A stretch of DNA of 32,136 nucleotides from Phycisphaerales bacterium (GTDB lineage: Bacteria > Planctomycetota > Phycisphaerae > SM23-33 > FEN-1343), in NCBI GenBank assembly GCA_003171335.1, contig PMYD01000067.1, forward strand, positions 1 through 32,136. Reading direction: 5' to 3'. A program made the translations under genes and the position numbers. Below the pieces are notes generated by a model. The model searched no databases. It saw only the letters and a list, made by a program, of their open reading frames with translations, and was not told where the DNA came from. This document shows, piece by piece, positions 1 through 6,684 of the stretch. Every line of letters begins with the position of its first letter. Position 1 is the first letter of the stretch.

Positions 1-67
1 GCCCAGCCGGCAACGGAGAAAGTTAACCGAACCAGAATCCCATGCGATAGAGCAGGCGGACCCGGGG

Positions 68-224
68 GAATTGCCAATTGCAAATTGCCAATTGAAGAAA
101 CGGCCGGAAGGTGGCACAGGCTTTTAGCCTGTGTGTTTCCAGCAAAGGGCACAGGCTAGAAAGCCTGTGCCACCATCCTCCGGCCGTTCAATTTGCAATT
201 TGCAATTTCGCAATTTGCAATTCC
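68..224. repeat. Composite nested palindromic repeat (AATTGC arms, GGTGGCACAGGCT core)
   Basis: This non-coding block is nested and symmetrical. The outer arms are runs of AATTGC/GCAATT (68-95 and 189-224). The next arms are CGGCCGG-type (101-108 and 179-186). The core has two copies of a GGTGGCACAGGCT motif in opposite orientation (110-133 and 150-174), each of which is itself a hairpin of CACAGGCT and AGCCTGTG. The same AATTGC family recurs at 360-396 and 25511-25630, so it is a dispersed family in this genome. It lies downstream of the GGDEF gene, and the outermost 70 bases of the window hold nothing else that I recognise. Confidence 0.8.
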
Positions 225-297
225 CCCCGACCCCGTCCGGAGTTGCGTCCGGCCGGCGAGCGTAATCTTGACAAGTGAATAGCGACTGAGGGAAGGA

Positions 298-1443
298 TTA
301 CTTCGAGGGCCCCTGACCGTTCGAGCTTGCGCCCGCGGCCGCGGTGTTCCGCCCCGGCGCGGAATTGGCAATTTGCAATTTGGAATTTGCAATTCCCATC
401 TGGTGGTGGCAGATGATGCGGTTCTTGCCGGCATCCTTGGCGGCGTAGAGCGCGCGGTCGGCCATGGCCACCAGGGTGTCGGCCGTGGCGGGCGTGTCGA
501 TCCGCAGGTTGGACAGGCCGATCGAGACGGTCAGGCCGCTGCCCAGTTGGGCGTACTGCTGGCCGATGGCCGCCATCTCGCGGCGGATGCGTTCCACCAC
601 GCTGACGGCCAGCTCGATGGAGGTGTGCGGCAGCAGCAACACGAACTCATCGCCGCCGTAGCGGGCGGCCAGGTCGCTGGCGCGCAGCGAGGAGCGGATC
701 ACGTCGGCCGTGGCGATGAGCACGCGGTCGCCCATCTGGTGGCCCAGCGTGTCGTTGAGCGCCTTGTAGTGGTCCAGGTCGAGCATGACGCAGGTCAGGT
801 CAAACTGGTAGCGGCAGGCCTCGGAGAAATGCCGCTCCAGCCGCTCGACGAACTCGCGGCGGTTGGCCAGGCCGGTCAGGTAATCCGTGGCGGCCATGCG
901 CTCCTTCTCATCCAGCGAGTCCTGGAGCTGCTGGTTTTTCACCCGCACCTCCTCCAGCGTGGCTTTGAGCTGGGCGGCCAGGCGGATGTTCTCCTGGCGG
1001 ATGCGGTGCTGGGCGATGGCCTTCTCCACGATTAAGGGCACGGCGAAGAGGTAATCGCCGGCCTTGATGACGTAGTCCTGGGCGCCGCGGCGCAGGGCCT
1101 CGGCGGCGGTGGCCACGACGTTCTGGCCGGTGATGAAGATGATGGGCAGGTCGCCCTGCTTCAGGAAGCACTCCAGGGCCTCCAGGCCGGTGCCGTCGGG
1201 CAGATTGTAGTCCAGCAGCACCACGTCGAAGTCGGCGCTATCGACCTGGCGGCACTCGGCGACGGAGCCGATGCCGCGCACGCCGCCGCCGGTAGCGGGC
1301 TTGAAGTACATCATCAGCGCATCGGCGATCAGCTCGCGCTGGTCCTCATCATCATCGACGATCAGGATTCGCGGGCACGGCCTTCCGGACTGGGGGTCGA
1401 GGCCACGAGCCATGAAGCACCTGCAGGCCGAAGGTTTTTTCAA
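298..1443 (-). CDS. Response regulator with GGDEF domain (diguanylate cyclase)
   Basis: This is a 381-residue cytoplasmic two-domain protein. The receiver domain spans about residues 24-145: acidic pair D30-D31, phosphoacceptor D78 in LLDYNLPDG, T105 and K127. A short coiled linker (about 150-185) leads to a GGDEF domain (about 186-345). The active-site motif GGDEF is at 263-267 and an intact RxxD inhibitory site (RASD, 254-257) sits five residues before it. By family, it should make cyclic di-GMP from GTP when phosphorylated. The TTG at 1443 directly follows the stop of the upstream kinase gene and has GGGAG before it, so translation is probably coupled. ATG at 1413 is an alternative start that keeps the whole receiver. 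The last ~34 residues are encoded partly by an AATTGC-family repeat and are not part of the domain. Confidence 0.93.
   Translation of the reverse strand: MKKPSACRCFMARGLDPQSGRPCPRILIVDDDEDQRELIADALMMYFKPATGGGVRGIGSVAECRQVDSADFDVVLLDYNLPDGTGLEALECFLKQGDLPIIFITGQNVVATAAEALRRGAQDYVIKAGDYLFAVPLIVEKAIAQHRIRQENIRLAAQLKATLEEVRVKNQQLQDSLDEKERMAATDYLTGLANRREFVERLERHFSEACRYQFDLTCVMLDLDHYKALNDTLGHQMGDRVLIATADVIRSSLRASDLAARYGGDEFVLLLPHTSIELAVSVVERIRREMAAIGQQYAQLGSGLTVSIGLSNLRIDTPATADTLVAMADRALYAAKDAGKNRIICHHQMGIANSKLQIANSAPGRNTAAAGASSNGQGPSK
360..396. repeat. AATTGC-family repeat inside the 3' end of the GGDEF gene
   Basis: This short run of GCAATTTGCAATT-type sequence matches the arms of the 68-224 element. 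It is read in frame as part of the C-terminal tail of the diguanylate cyclase (residues about 349-361), so the repeat has extended the coding region past the GGDEF domain. Confidence 0.75.
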
Positions 1444-3048
1444 TCAGCTCCCGGAGACGACCGCCGCCTCGGCCACAGCGGCGTTTTCTTCCGACTGGGC
1501 AAGGATCTCGCCCGTCACGTGCGTGGAGGCCACGGGCAACGCGACGAAGAAGTTGGCGCCCTGGCCCAGCTCGCTGTGCACCCACACGCGACCGTCGTGG
1601 CTCTGCACGATGGTCCGGACGGTGGTCAGGCCGACGCCCTTGCCCGGCACGTCGGCGTGGTTGCCCGCGCGGCGGAACACGGTGAAGATCTTCCGCTGGT
1701 CCTCCGGGTCGATGCCCGGCCCGTTGTCGGCGATGCGGAAGATGTGCTCCCCGCCGGCCAGCTCGTAGGAGATGGAGATTTTTCCATCAGCGCGCTCAGC
1801 GGGCATGTACTTGACGGCGTTGTCGATGAGGTTCATGAACACCTGGCGGATCCGGGTGCGTTCCACCCGCAGCGTGGGCAGGCCCTCGGCCACCTCCAGG
1901 GTGATGGAATTGGCCTTCAGGTCGTATTCCAGGCTGGCGCGGATCTGCTCGATGAGCTTGCCCATGTCGACGGGCACGCGGCGCTGCGGACAGGAGCGGA
2001 TGCGCGACAGCTCCAGCAGCTCGCTGATCAGTTCCGTTTCGCTCTGGGCGTTGGCGCGGATGCGCTCCAGGCGCGCCAGCACGACATCGGGCAGCTCGGC
2101 GCTCCATTTGAGGATCAGCATGCTGGTCAGGCCGGCGATGTTCCGCAGCGGGGCGTTCAGGTCGTGGCTGACGGCGCGGACGAATTCCTCGTTGTCCTCC
2201 ACCTGGAGCCGCAGCCGCTGGTTGGCCAGGTGCAGTTCGGCGGTGCGGCGGGCGACCTCGATTTCCAGCCGCTCGTTCGCCTGGTGCAGCTCCTGGTGCT
2301 GGGCTTCCAGCCGCGCGGCCATCTCGTTGAAGCCGCGGGCCACCAGGCCCAGCTCGTCGGTGCGGCCGTCGGGGGCGCGGGCCGAGAGGTCGCCCTGGGC
2401 CAGCCGCTGCGTGGCGCGCAGCAGCGAGCGGGCCGGGCGGATGAGCAGCCTGCCCAGCAGGAAATCGGAGATGGGCACGGCCAGCAGCACGAAGCCGCAG
2501 CCCAGCAGCAGCATCGTCAGGTTGGCCTGGTGCAGGCGGGCGATGGCCTCGTGCATGTCCATGGCCAGCCGCACGGCGCCCACGATGGCTTTGGAGTCGG
2601 CCTGGTCATCCACGACGGGTCGGGTCACCAGGATGCAGTCGCCGACGGCCTGCGTGGCGTACAGTTCCGGCGAGTTATTGCGGTGAAGCTGCCCAACGCA
2701 CCGGCCGGCGGAGATTCGCGAGGTGAAGGCCAGTTCGTTCTGTTGGGCGTCGACGATGGAAATATAGAGTAATCGGGGATGGCCCATGAGCTTGTCGGCC
2801 AAGCTCTTAAGGGCCGGGGCATCCTGCTGGGCCAGCGGGCCGGCGGCGGCCAGGCAGGCGGCGCGGGTAAGGTGGTCGGCCTCGGCGATCTGGGTGTCGA
2901 TCGTGTACCGCGTGACCAGGCGGTTATATACCCAGCCGCTCAGGAGCGCGGTGGAGACGATCACCAACGTCAGCACGACCAGGACCTTGGCGCCCAGGCC
3001 GAGGCGGACGGCACTTTCTTTTTCAGCGTTTTTCATCATGTTCTTCAC
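1444..3048 (-). CDS. Membrane sensor histidine kinase (HAMP-HisKA-HATPase)
   Basis: This is a 534-residue inner-membrane sensor kinase. TM1 is at about 21-41, an extracytoplasmic sensor region spans about 42-175, and TM2 is at about 177-199. A HAMP domain (about 200-253) and a coiled coil (about 245-285) follow. The HisKA box has phospho-acceptor H295 in AVSHDLNAPLR. The ATPase domain has the N box (LIDNAVKY, 407-414), G1 (DNGPGI, 441-446), F box (IFTVFRR, 454-460) and G2 (GKGVGL, 469-474), so all catalytic boxes are intact. The sensor region has no family I recognise. The GTG at 3048 is followed by ATGs at 3039 and 3036, so the exact start is uncertain. Its stop abuts the GGDEF response regulator, its likely partner: a signal would be turned into cyclic di-GMP. 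Confidence 0.93.
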   Translation of the reverse strand: MKNMMKNAEKESAVRLGLGAKVLVVLTLVIVSTALLSGWVYNRLVTRYTIDTQIAEADHLTRAACLAAAGPLAQQDAPALKSLADKLMGHPRLLYISIVDAQQNELAFTSRISAGRCVGQLHRNNSPELYATQAVGDCILVTRPVVDDQADSKAIVGAVRLAMDMHEAIARLHQANLTMLLLGCGFVLLAVPISDFLLGRLLIRPARSLLRATQRLAQGDLSARAPDGRTDELGLVARGFNEMAARLEAQHQELHQANERLEIEVARRTAELHLANQRLRLQVEDNEEFVRAVSHDLNAPLRNIAGLTSMLILKWSAELPDVVLARLERIRANAQSETELISELLELSRIRSCPQRRVPVDMGKLIEQIRASLEYDLKANSITLEVAEGLPTLRVERTRIRQVFMNLIDNAVKYMPAERADGKISISYELAGGEHIFRIADNGPGIDPEDQRKIFTVFRRAGNHADVPGKGVGLTTVRTIVQSHDGRVWVHSELGQGANFFVALPVASTHVTGEILAQSEENAAVAEAAVVSGS

Positions 3049-3478
3049 GGCCGGCGCGCGCCGGCACCCGACTTTGCCTGCTATCGGCCAGTGACAGGAA
3101 GGACTTTTCTAACACCGAGACAAGCCGGTTGGCCAAGCGCGATGTAACTCCGCCGAATTGTGATTCTTACACCTCTGCGCCGCGTGCGGCGGGGATGTTC
3201 TCGGGTCGCCGCAGCCGCGGATTTGTGCAACGAAGGCAAAGTTTTCTTCAAAATCCGGGCAGATTCTCTCTTGTCATTTTTGCCAACCTAGGGTAAAACC
3301 TTAGTCAGGACGGATGGAGGAGCGCCCCGAGACGTAACGCGAAGGTGGAGGAACCTGAGCGGAGCAGCTCGAAAGCCCGAAGCAAGTCTCTTTTGTGCGT
3401 GCGCTCATTTCCGGTCGGCCGTGTCTTGGTATTGGTGTATCTGGACATCGCTCAACTTAACCGACTGGTATTTGCTCA
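3049..3478. other. Divergent intergenic region
   Basis: This is about 430 bases between the divergently read kinase and sigma-54 activator genes. It includes a perfect 16-bp palindrome of GC-rich sequence at 3050-3065 next to the kinase start, and a purine-rich stretch at about 3309-3382. I found no convincing -35/-10 or -24/-12 promoter and no open reading frame with domain features. Confidence 0.4.
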
Positions 3479-4561
3479 ATGAACGCGAATTCAGGGATGA
3501 CACATGTGTCGGAGGATCGGACCGGGCTTGCCGAGGGAATGGCGTCCCCGAGTCTCGTTTGCTGCAGCCGCCTGTTTCGCCAAGTGCTGGCGGCAGCGGA
3601 TGCTGTAGCCGGCAACGATTGCATCGTGCTGCTGGAAGGTGAAAGCGGCACGGGCAAGGAGTTGCTGGCGCGGCGCATTCATATGCGCTCCATCCGCCAG
3701 GCGGGGCCGTTTATCCCCCTCAACTGTGCGGGCATTTCCGACACGCTTTTCGAAAGCCAGTTCTTCGGCCACGTGAAAGGCGCGTTCACCGGGGCGATCA
3801 CCGAAACCCTGGGCATCGTCCGCGCTTCCGAAGGCGGCACGCTGCTGCTGGATGAGGTGGGCGAGATCCCCAGCCATCTTCAACCCAAGCTTTTGCGCCT
3901 GCTCCAGGAGCGCGAGGTGACGCCGGTGGGGGCCTCGCGGCCGGTGCACGTGGACACGCGCTTCATCGCCAGCACCAACCGAAATTTGATGCAGATGGTC
4001 AAGGCCGGCGAGTTCCGCGGCGACCTGTACCATCGGCTCAACATCGTGCGGATCGAGCTGCCGCCGCTGCGCAGCCGCATCGAGGACATCGATCCGTTGG
4101 TGGATTATTACATTCAGTGGTTCGCCCGCGAATACCGCCGGCCGCCGATGGTGCTCGCGGAGCAGAGCCGCCAGCATTTGCGCGAGTACAGTTGGCCTGG
4201 CAACGTCCGCGAATTGTGCGCGTACGTGGAGCGGCTGTACGCCACCGAGTCGGTGCCGCTGCCGCCGGGCCTGTCGACATCCCTGTGGGACGATGGCTAC
4301 GGCTATGGCGGTTCTGGGCTCCAGCCGGCCGCCGCGCCGCTGGAGGCGGCCCTGGGGCGCATTACGCACCATTCCGACACGCCCTGGGTGTACACGCTGG
4401 CCTACGTCGAGCGCCAGGCCATCTGCCGGGCGCTGGAGTATTCCCACTGGAACCGCAGCCTGGCCGCCAGGCTGCTGGACATTCACCGCAGCACGCTGAT
4501 TCGCAAGATTCGCAACTACGGCATCCAGCGCGGCGGTGAAGACGAACTGCCCAGCCAGTAA
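3479..4561 (+). CDS. Sigma-54-dependent transcriptional activator lacking a sensory domain
   Basis: This is a 360-residue AAA+ enhancer-binding protein. Walker A is GESGTGKE (54-61), the sigma-54 contact loop GAFTGA is intact (101-106), Walker B is LLLDE (122-126), and arginine-finger and sensor regions follow (FRGDLYHRLN, 179-188; SWPGNVREL, 238-246). The C terminus is a Fis-type helix-turn-helix (about 327-350). The GAFTGA loop means it should remodel the sigma-54 holoenzyme. Only about 28 residues precede the AAA+ domain, so there is no receiver, GAF or PAS input. The domain plan is like PspF, where control comes from a separate partner protein. The ATG at 3479 has no clear ribosome-binding site, and ATG at 3497 is possible. 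Its targets are not evident in the window. Confidence 0.92.
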   Translation: MNANSGMTHVSEDRTGLAEGMASPSLVCCSRLFRQVLAAADAVAGNDCIVLLEGESGTGKELLARRIHMRSIRQAGPFIPLNCAGISDTLFESQFFGHVKGAFTGAITETLGIVRASEGGTLLLDEVGEIPSHLQPKLLRLLQEREVTPVGASRPVHVDTRFIASTNRNLMQMVKAGEFRGDLYHRLNIVRIELPPLRSRIEDIDPLVDYYIQWFAREYRRPPMVLAEQSRQHLREYSWPGNVRELCAYVERLYATESVPLPPGLSTSLWDDGYGYGGSGLQPAAAPLEAALGRITHHSDTPWVYTLAYVERQAICRALEYSHWNRSLAARLLDIHRSTLIRKIRNYGIQRGGEDELPSQ

Positions 4562-4590
4562 CGGTTAACTCCCTGAAGAACAAGCGGCTG

Positions 4591-4632
4591 CGACATGCCA
4601 GGGGGCATGTTCTGCGCAGTCGTCCCCCTTTT
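4591..4632 (+). terminator. Possible terminator after the sigma-54 activator gene
   Basis: A hairpin with arms ACATGCC and GGCATGT (4592-4611) is followed about 14 bases later by a CCCCCTTTTT run. The spacing from stem to T-run is longer than in a standard intrinsic terminator, so this is weak. Confidence 0.3.
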
Positions 4633-4813
4633 TCCGCGTCCCGGACTTATTGCGCGCGCTGGCAGTAGCCGATAATAGGGCAGTCAGGCGGCTGTGGCGC
4701 AAATTGCTACAGCGCCGCAAATTACACCAGCCGGATGCTGCATAACGCAGCGCGGGGTTGTCGCAATTTGCGTCGCCTCCAAACTGCCACGCCTGGGGCC
4801 GCAGGAGAATAAA

Positions 4814-5341
4814 ATGCGCAAGAAGCAGTCTGCCAAAGGTTTGTATCAATCCACCCGGGGCAAGAATCGCTCTGGCACGCCCGTTGTTATTACTATCCCT
4901 CGGAGAGGGAACATGAGACTGAAAGGCCATAAGGGCGATGGCCAAGGCGCCCTTGTGCGAGAGTCTTTCGTGCTCATGGTCAGCCAGGTCGAAGAAGACG
5001 TTCGCCGAGTGGCGGACATCCTGCAGGCCCGAGCCGCCTGTGCCCTGGTTGCCTATGACACATCCGAAGAACTCGCACAAAGCGTGCCACGCGGCCGGCC
5101 GGCAGTGGTCATCCTGACCGATGCCGGGGATGCAGGCCGGGCAGGCACGGCGCTGCGGTGGCTAAATCGCCGCTGGCCACGCTGTACGAGCGTGGTGGTC
5201 AGTGAAGCGTCTGATAAACAGTTGGAAACGGCTGTTCGAAGTGCCGGAGCGATGTTCGTGGTTCGCCCGGTGAGCCAGGCCGAGTGGCAGTCGATTCTGG
5301 ACTGCGGCCTGAAGCGATCGGAAGCGGTGCCCGTCTTCTGA
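4814..5341 (+). CDS. Degenerate receiver-like protein
   Basis: This is a 175-residue protein whose residues about 50-168 follow the alternating pattern of a response-regulator receiver: strand 1 FVLMVS (52-57), strand 3 PAVVILTDAGD (96-106), strand 4 CTSVVVSE (124-131) and strand 5 AMFVVRPVS (146-154). The acidic pair after strand 1 is replaced by Ser-Gln, and the conserved Lys of strand 5 is Arg151. Only D103 could stand for the phosphoacceptor. Conventional phosphorylation is therefore doubtful, and it may be a pseudo-receiver used for protein contacts. It has no output domain. ATG 4814 has AGGAG six bases upstream. ATG 4913 also has GGAG-type sequence upstream and would start right before the receiver fold. 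It follows the sigma-54 activator on the same strand, which has no input domain of its own. Confidence 0.65.
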   Translation: MRKKQSAKGLYQSTRGKNRSGTPVVITIPRRGNMRLKGHKGDGQGALVRESFVLMVSQVEEDVRRVADILQARAACALVAYDTSEELAQSVPRGRPAVVILTDAGDAGRAGTALRWLNRRWPRCTSVVVSEASDKQLETAVRSAGAMFVVRPVSQAEWQSILDCGLKRSEAVPVF

Positions 5342-5435
5342 ATCGAGCCGGTCAGGGCACGAGGGCCCGTTGAGGGGCCCGAGCTGGACGCACGAAGCCT
5401 GTGCGATTGACAAAAATCACTCTTCAGTCAAGTGG

Positions 5436-5790
5436 TCGACAGAGCAAGGTCGAGGAGCCTCCTGTGCCTTTGTCGTTTTTTGTCGATGGCTTGCTGAAAC
5501 AACGAAGGAAGACCTTTTGCGGATCACCGGCGGCCTGAGCAACTGCCGTCGCCCTCCTACCTACCTCCTAAGGGCGAACCATCTGCGCTTGGAATTCCTT
5601 CGTCGGTAGAGGGTCCTGTGGGACCCGATGCGATCCTTACATGTGGAGATGAGCGCCCACGACAAGGGTAGGTTGCTATTCCTCCAGCAACCTTTCGCAG
5701 GCGGAGCCTCACCAGCTAGCGAGGGGAACCTCTACCAAGGCGAAGGGCGACTACAATGCTTTGAGCGGGCATTGGGTCGCCCCTCTTTTT
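5436..5790 (+). ncRNA. Candidate structured non-coding RNA of about 350 nt
   Basis: This stretch has no credible protein gene but many nested complementary segments. They are: GCAAG..TCGA (5444-5453) with TCGA..CTTGC (5483-5494); ACGAAGGAA (5502-5510) with its exact complement at 5595-5603; inside it GCGGAT (5519-5524) with ATCTGC (5581-5586), and CGCCCT with AGGGCG (5550-5575); GGTAGAGG (5605-5612) with CCTCTACC (5729-5736) closing a domain with hairpins GGGTCC/GGACCC (5611-5626) and GGTTGCT/AGCAACC (5671-5692). It ends at a strong intrinsic terminator. A perfect TTGACA lies at 5407-5412, though no good -10 follows. I could not match it to RNase P RNA, tmRNA, SRP RNA, 6S RNA or a known riboswitch. 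The folding was done by eye. Confidence 0.5.
5745..5790 (+). terminator. Strong rho-independent terminator
   Basis: GGGCGAC (5745-5751) pairs with GTCGCCC (5776-5782). Inside this, CAATGC pairs with GCATTG. The stem of about 13 bp is followed by CTCTTTTT. It ends plus-strand transcripts about 400 bases beyond the degenerate receiver gene, which supports a transcribed RNA in between. Confidence 0.85.
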
Positions 5791-5868
5791 GCGCTGACCG
5801 CGCGGACGAAGGTTGCCGCGCGCCGCCGCTGAGATTCTCCGAGATCTCTATCGATAAGCCCCCAAACG

Positions 5869-5904
5869 AAAACGGGCCTGCGACTTCATGCCGCCGGCCC
5901 GTTT
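5869..5904 (-). terminator. Terminator of rplU, possibly bidirectional
   Basis: AAACGGGCC (5870-5878) pairs with GGCCCGTTT (5896-5904), a 9-bp stem. On the minus strand it lies about 30 bases after the L21 stop codon and ends in TTTT. On the plus strand, T-rich sequence follows too. A second small hairpin, GACGGGT/ACCCGTC (5921-5936), overlaps the stop codon itself. Confidence 0.7.
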
Positions 5905-5934
5905 GAAATTTGATTTTTCGGACGGGTGAACCCG

Positions 5935-6261
5935 TCACACCTGGATGGAGGCGATCTTCACCTCGATGTAGTGCTGGCGGTGGCCCTTGCGGCGGCGATA
6001 GCCTTTGCGGCGGCGGAACTTCTGGATGTCCAGCTTCTCGCCGAGATACTCCGCATCCTGGATGTCGGCGATGACCTTGGCCCCATCCACCAGTGGCGTG
6101 CCGATGCGGCCCTTGCCGGCATCTTCCGCATCGCCGATGAGCAGCACGCGGTCGAACGTCAACTGCGTGGCGCCTTCGCCCAGCTCCCGCGTGTCCACGC
6201 GGATGATGTCCTGCGGCGAGACTTTAAACTGCTGGCCGCTGTCGTCGATGATCGCGTACAT
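5935..6261 (-). CDS. rplU: 50S ribosomal protein L21
   Basis: This is a 108-residue protein with typical L21 sequence: N-terminal MYAIIDDSGQQFKV, a central KVIADI segment and the RNA-binding RRRKGYRRRKGHRQ stretch near the C terminus. It binds 23S rRNA in the large subunit. The start ATG at 6261 has AGAGG seven bases upstream. Farther upstream the same frame runs into repeat sequence, so longer versions are spurious. L21 is usually followed by rpmA (L27). Here a terminator follows instead, so L27 must be encoded outside the window. Confidence 0.96.
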   Translation of the reverse strand: MYAIIDDSGQQFKVSPQDIIRVDTRELGEGATQLTFDRVLLIGDAEDAGKGRIGTPLVDGAKVIADIQDAEYLGEKLDIQKFRRRKGYRRRKGHRQHYIEVKIASIQV

Positions 6262-6344
6262 GGCTATCCTCTTCCTCAAGTCCGGGTGTTTCTGAAATCG
6301 CTCTATTATGGTGAGAGAACGCCGCAAGTCAATCGCAAAACCCA

Positions 6345-6540
6345 AATTTGAACGGCAAATCCCAAATCTTAACGGCAAATCCCAAATCCCAAATTCCAAA
6401 TCCCAAACAAGCACCAAATCCCAAGCTCCAAACCTCTCATCAGAGTCTTAGCCGCAACCGGCGAGACTTCCAGCATGGGTTTGGAATTTGGTGCTTGGAA
6501 TTTGTTTGGGATTTGGGATTTGGAATTTGGGATTTGCCTT
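6345..6540. repeat. Large TTTGGGATT-family inverted repeat
   Basis: The left arm (about 6345-6440) is built of CAAATCCCAAAT-like units. The right arm (about 6475-6540) is their complement, TTTGGGATTTGG-like, with about 40 unrelated bases between. It separates rplU from the oppositely directed respiratory operon. Read as protein it gives the low-complexity FGIWDLGF pattern, which should not be annotated as a gene. It is AT-rich compared with its surroundings. Confidence 0.8.
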
Positions 6541-6586
6541 TACTTGGTGCTTGGGATTTCGCCGCTACGCAACTTCAGGCCAGGGA

Positions 6587-6599
6587 CGCTATAATAGCG
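6587..6599 (+). promoter_or_regulatory. Putative -10 element and dyad upstream of actB
   Basis: A perfect TATAAT (6590-6595) lies about 90 bases before the actB start. It sits inside a 13-base dyad (CGCTAT, A, ATAGCG). No good -35 is present at 16-18 bases, so an activator or another sigma factor may be needed, or the match may be chance. Confidence 0.4.
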
Positions 6600-6684
6600 C
6601 TGCCGGAAAGAAGGAAGTCTCGTTTTCTGTACGGACAGGAAACGGCAGTTTTGCAGACGGTGCGCGGGCGTCGGGGCAACTTGG

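Noticed and set aside
3050..3065. Perfect 16-bp palindrome at the kinase start as an operator
   Set aside because: It is made only of G and C in a high-GC genome and has no second copy, so there is too little evidence for a binding site.
4565..5080. Minus-strand open frame of 171 codons opposite the degenerate receiver gene
   Set aside because: It has no recognisable domain, is Cys/Arg-rich in an unstructured way, and overlaps a plus-strand gene with a good ribosome-binding site.
5407..5435. Complete sigma-70 promoter for the candidate RNA
   Set aside because: TTGACA is perfect, but the sequence at the -10 distance (AAGTGG) does not fit, so no full promoter is called.
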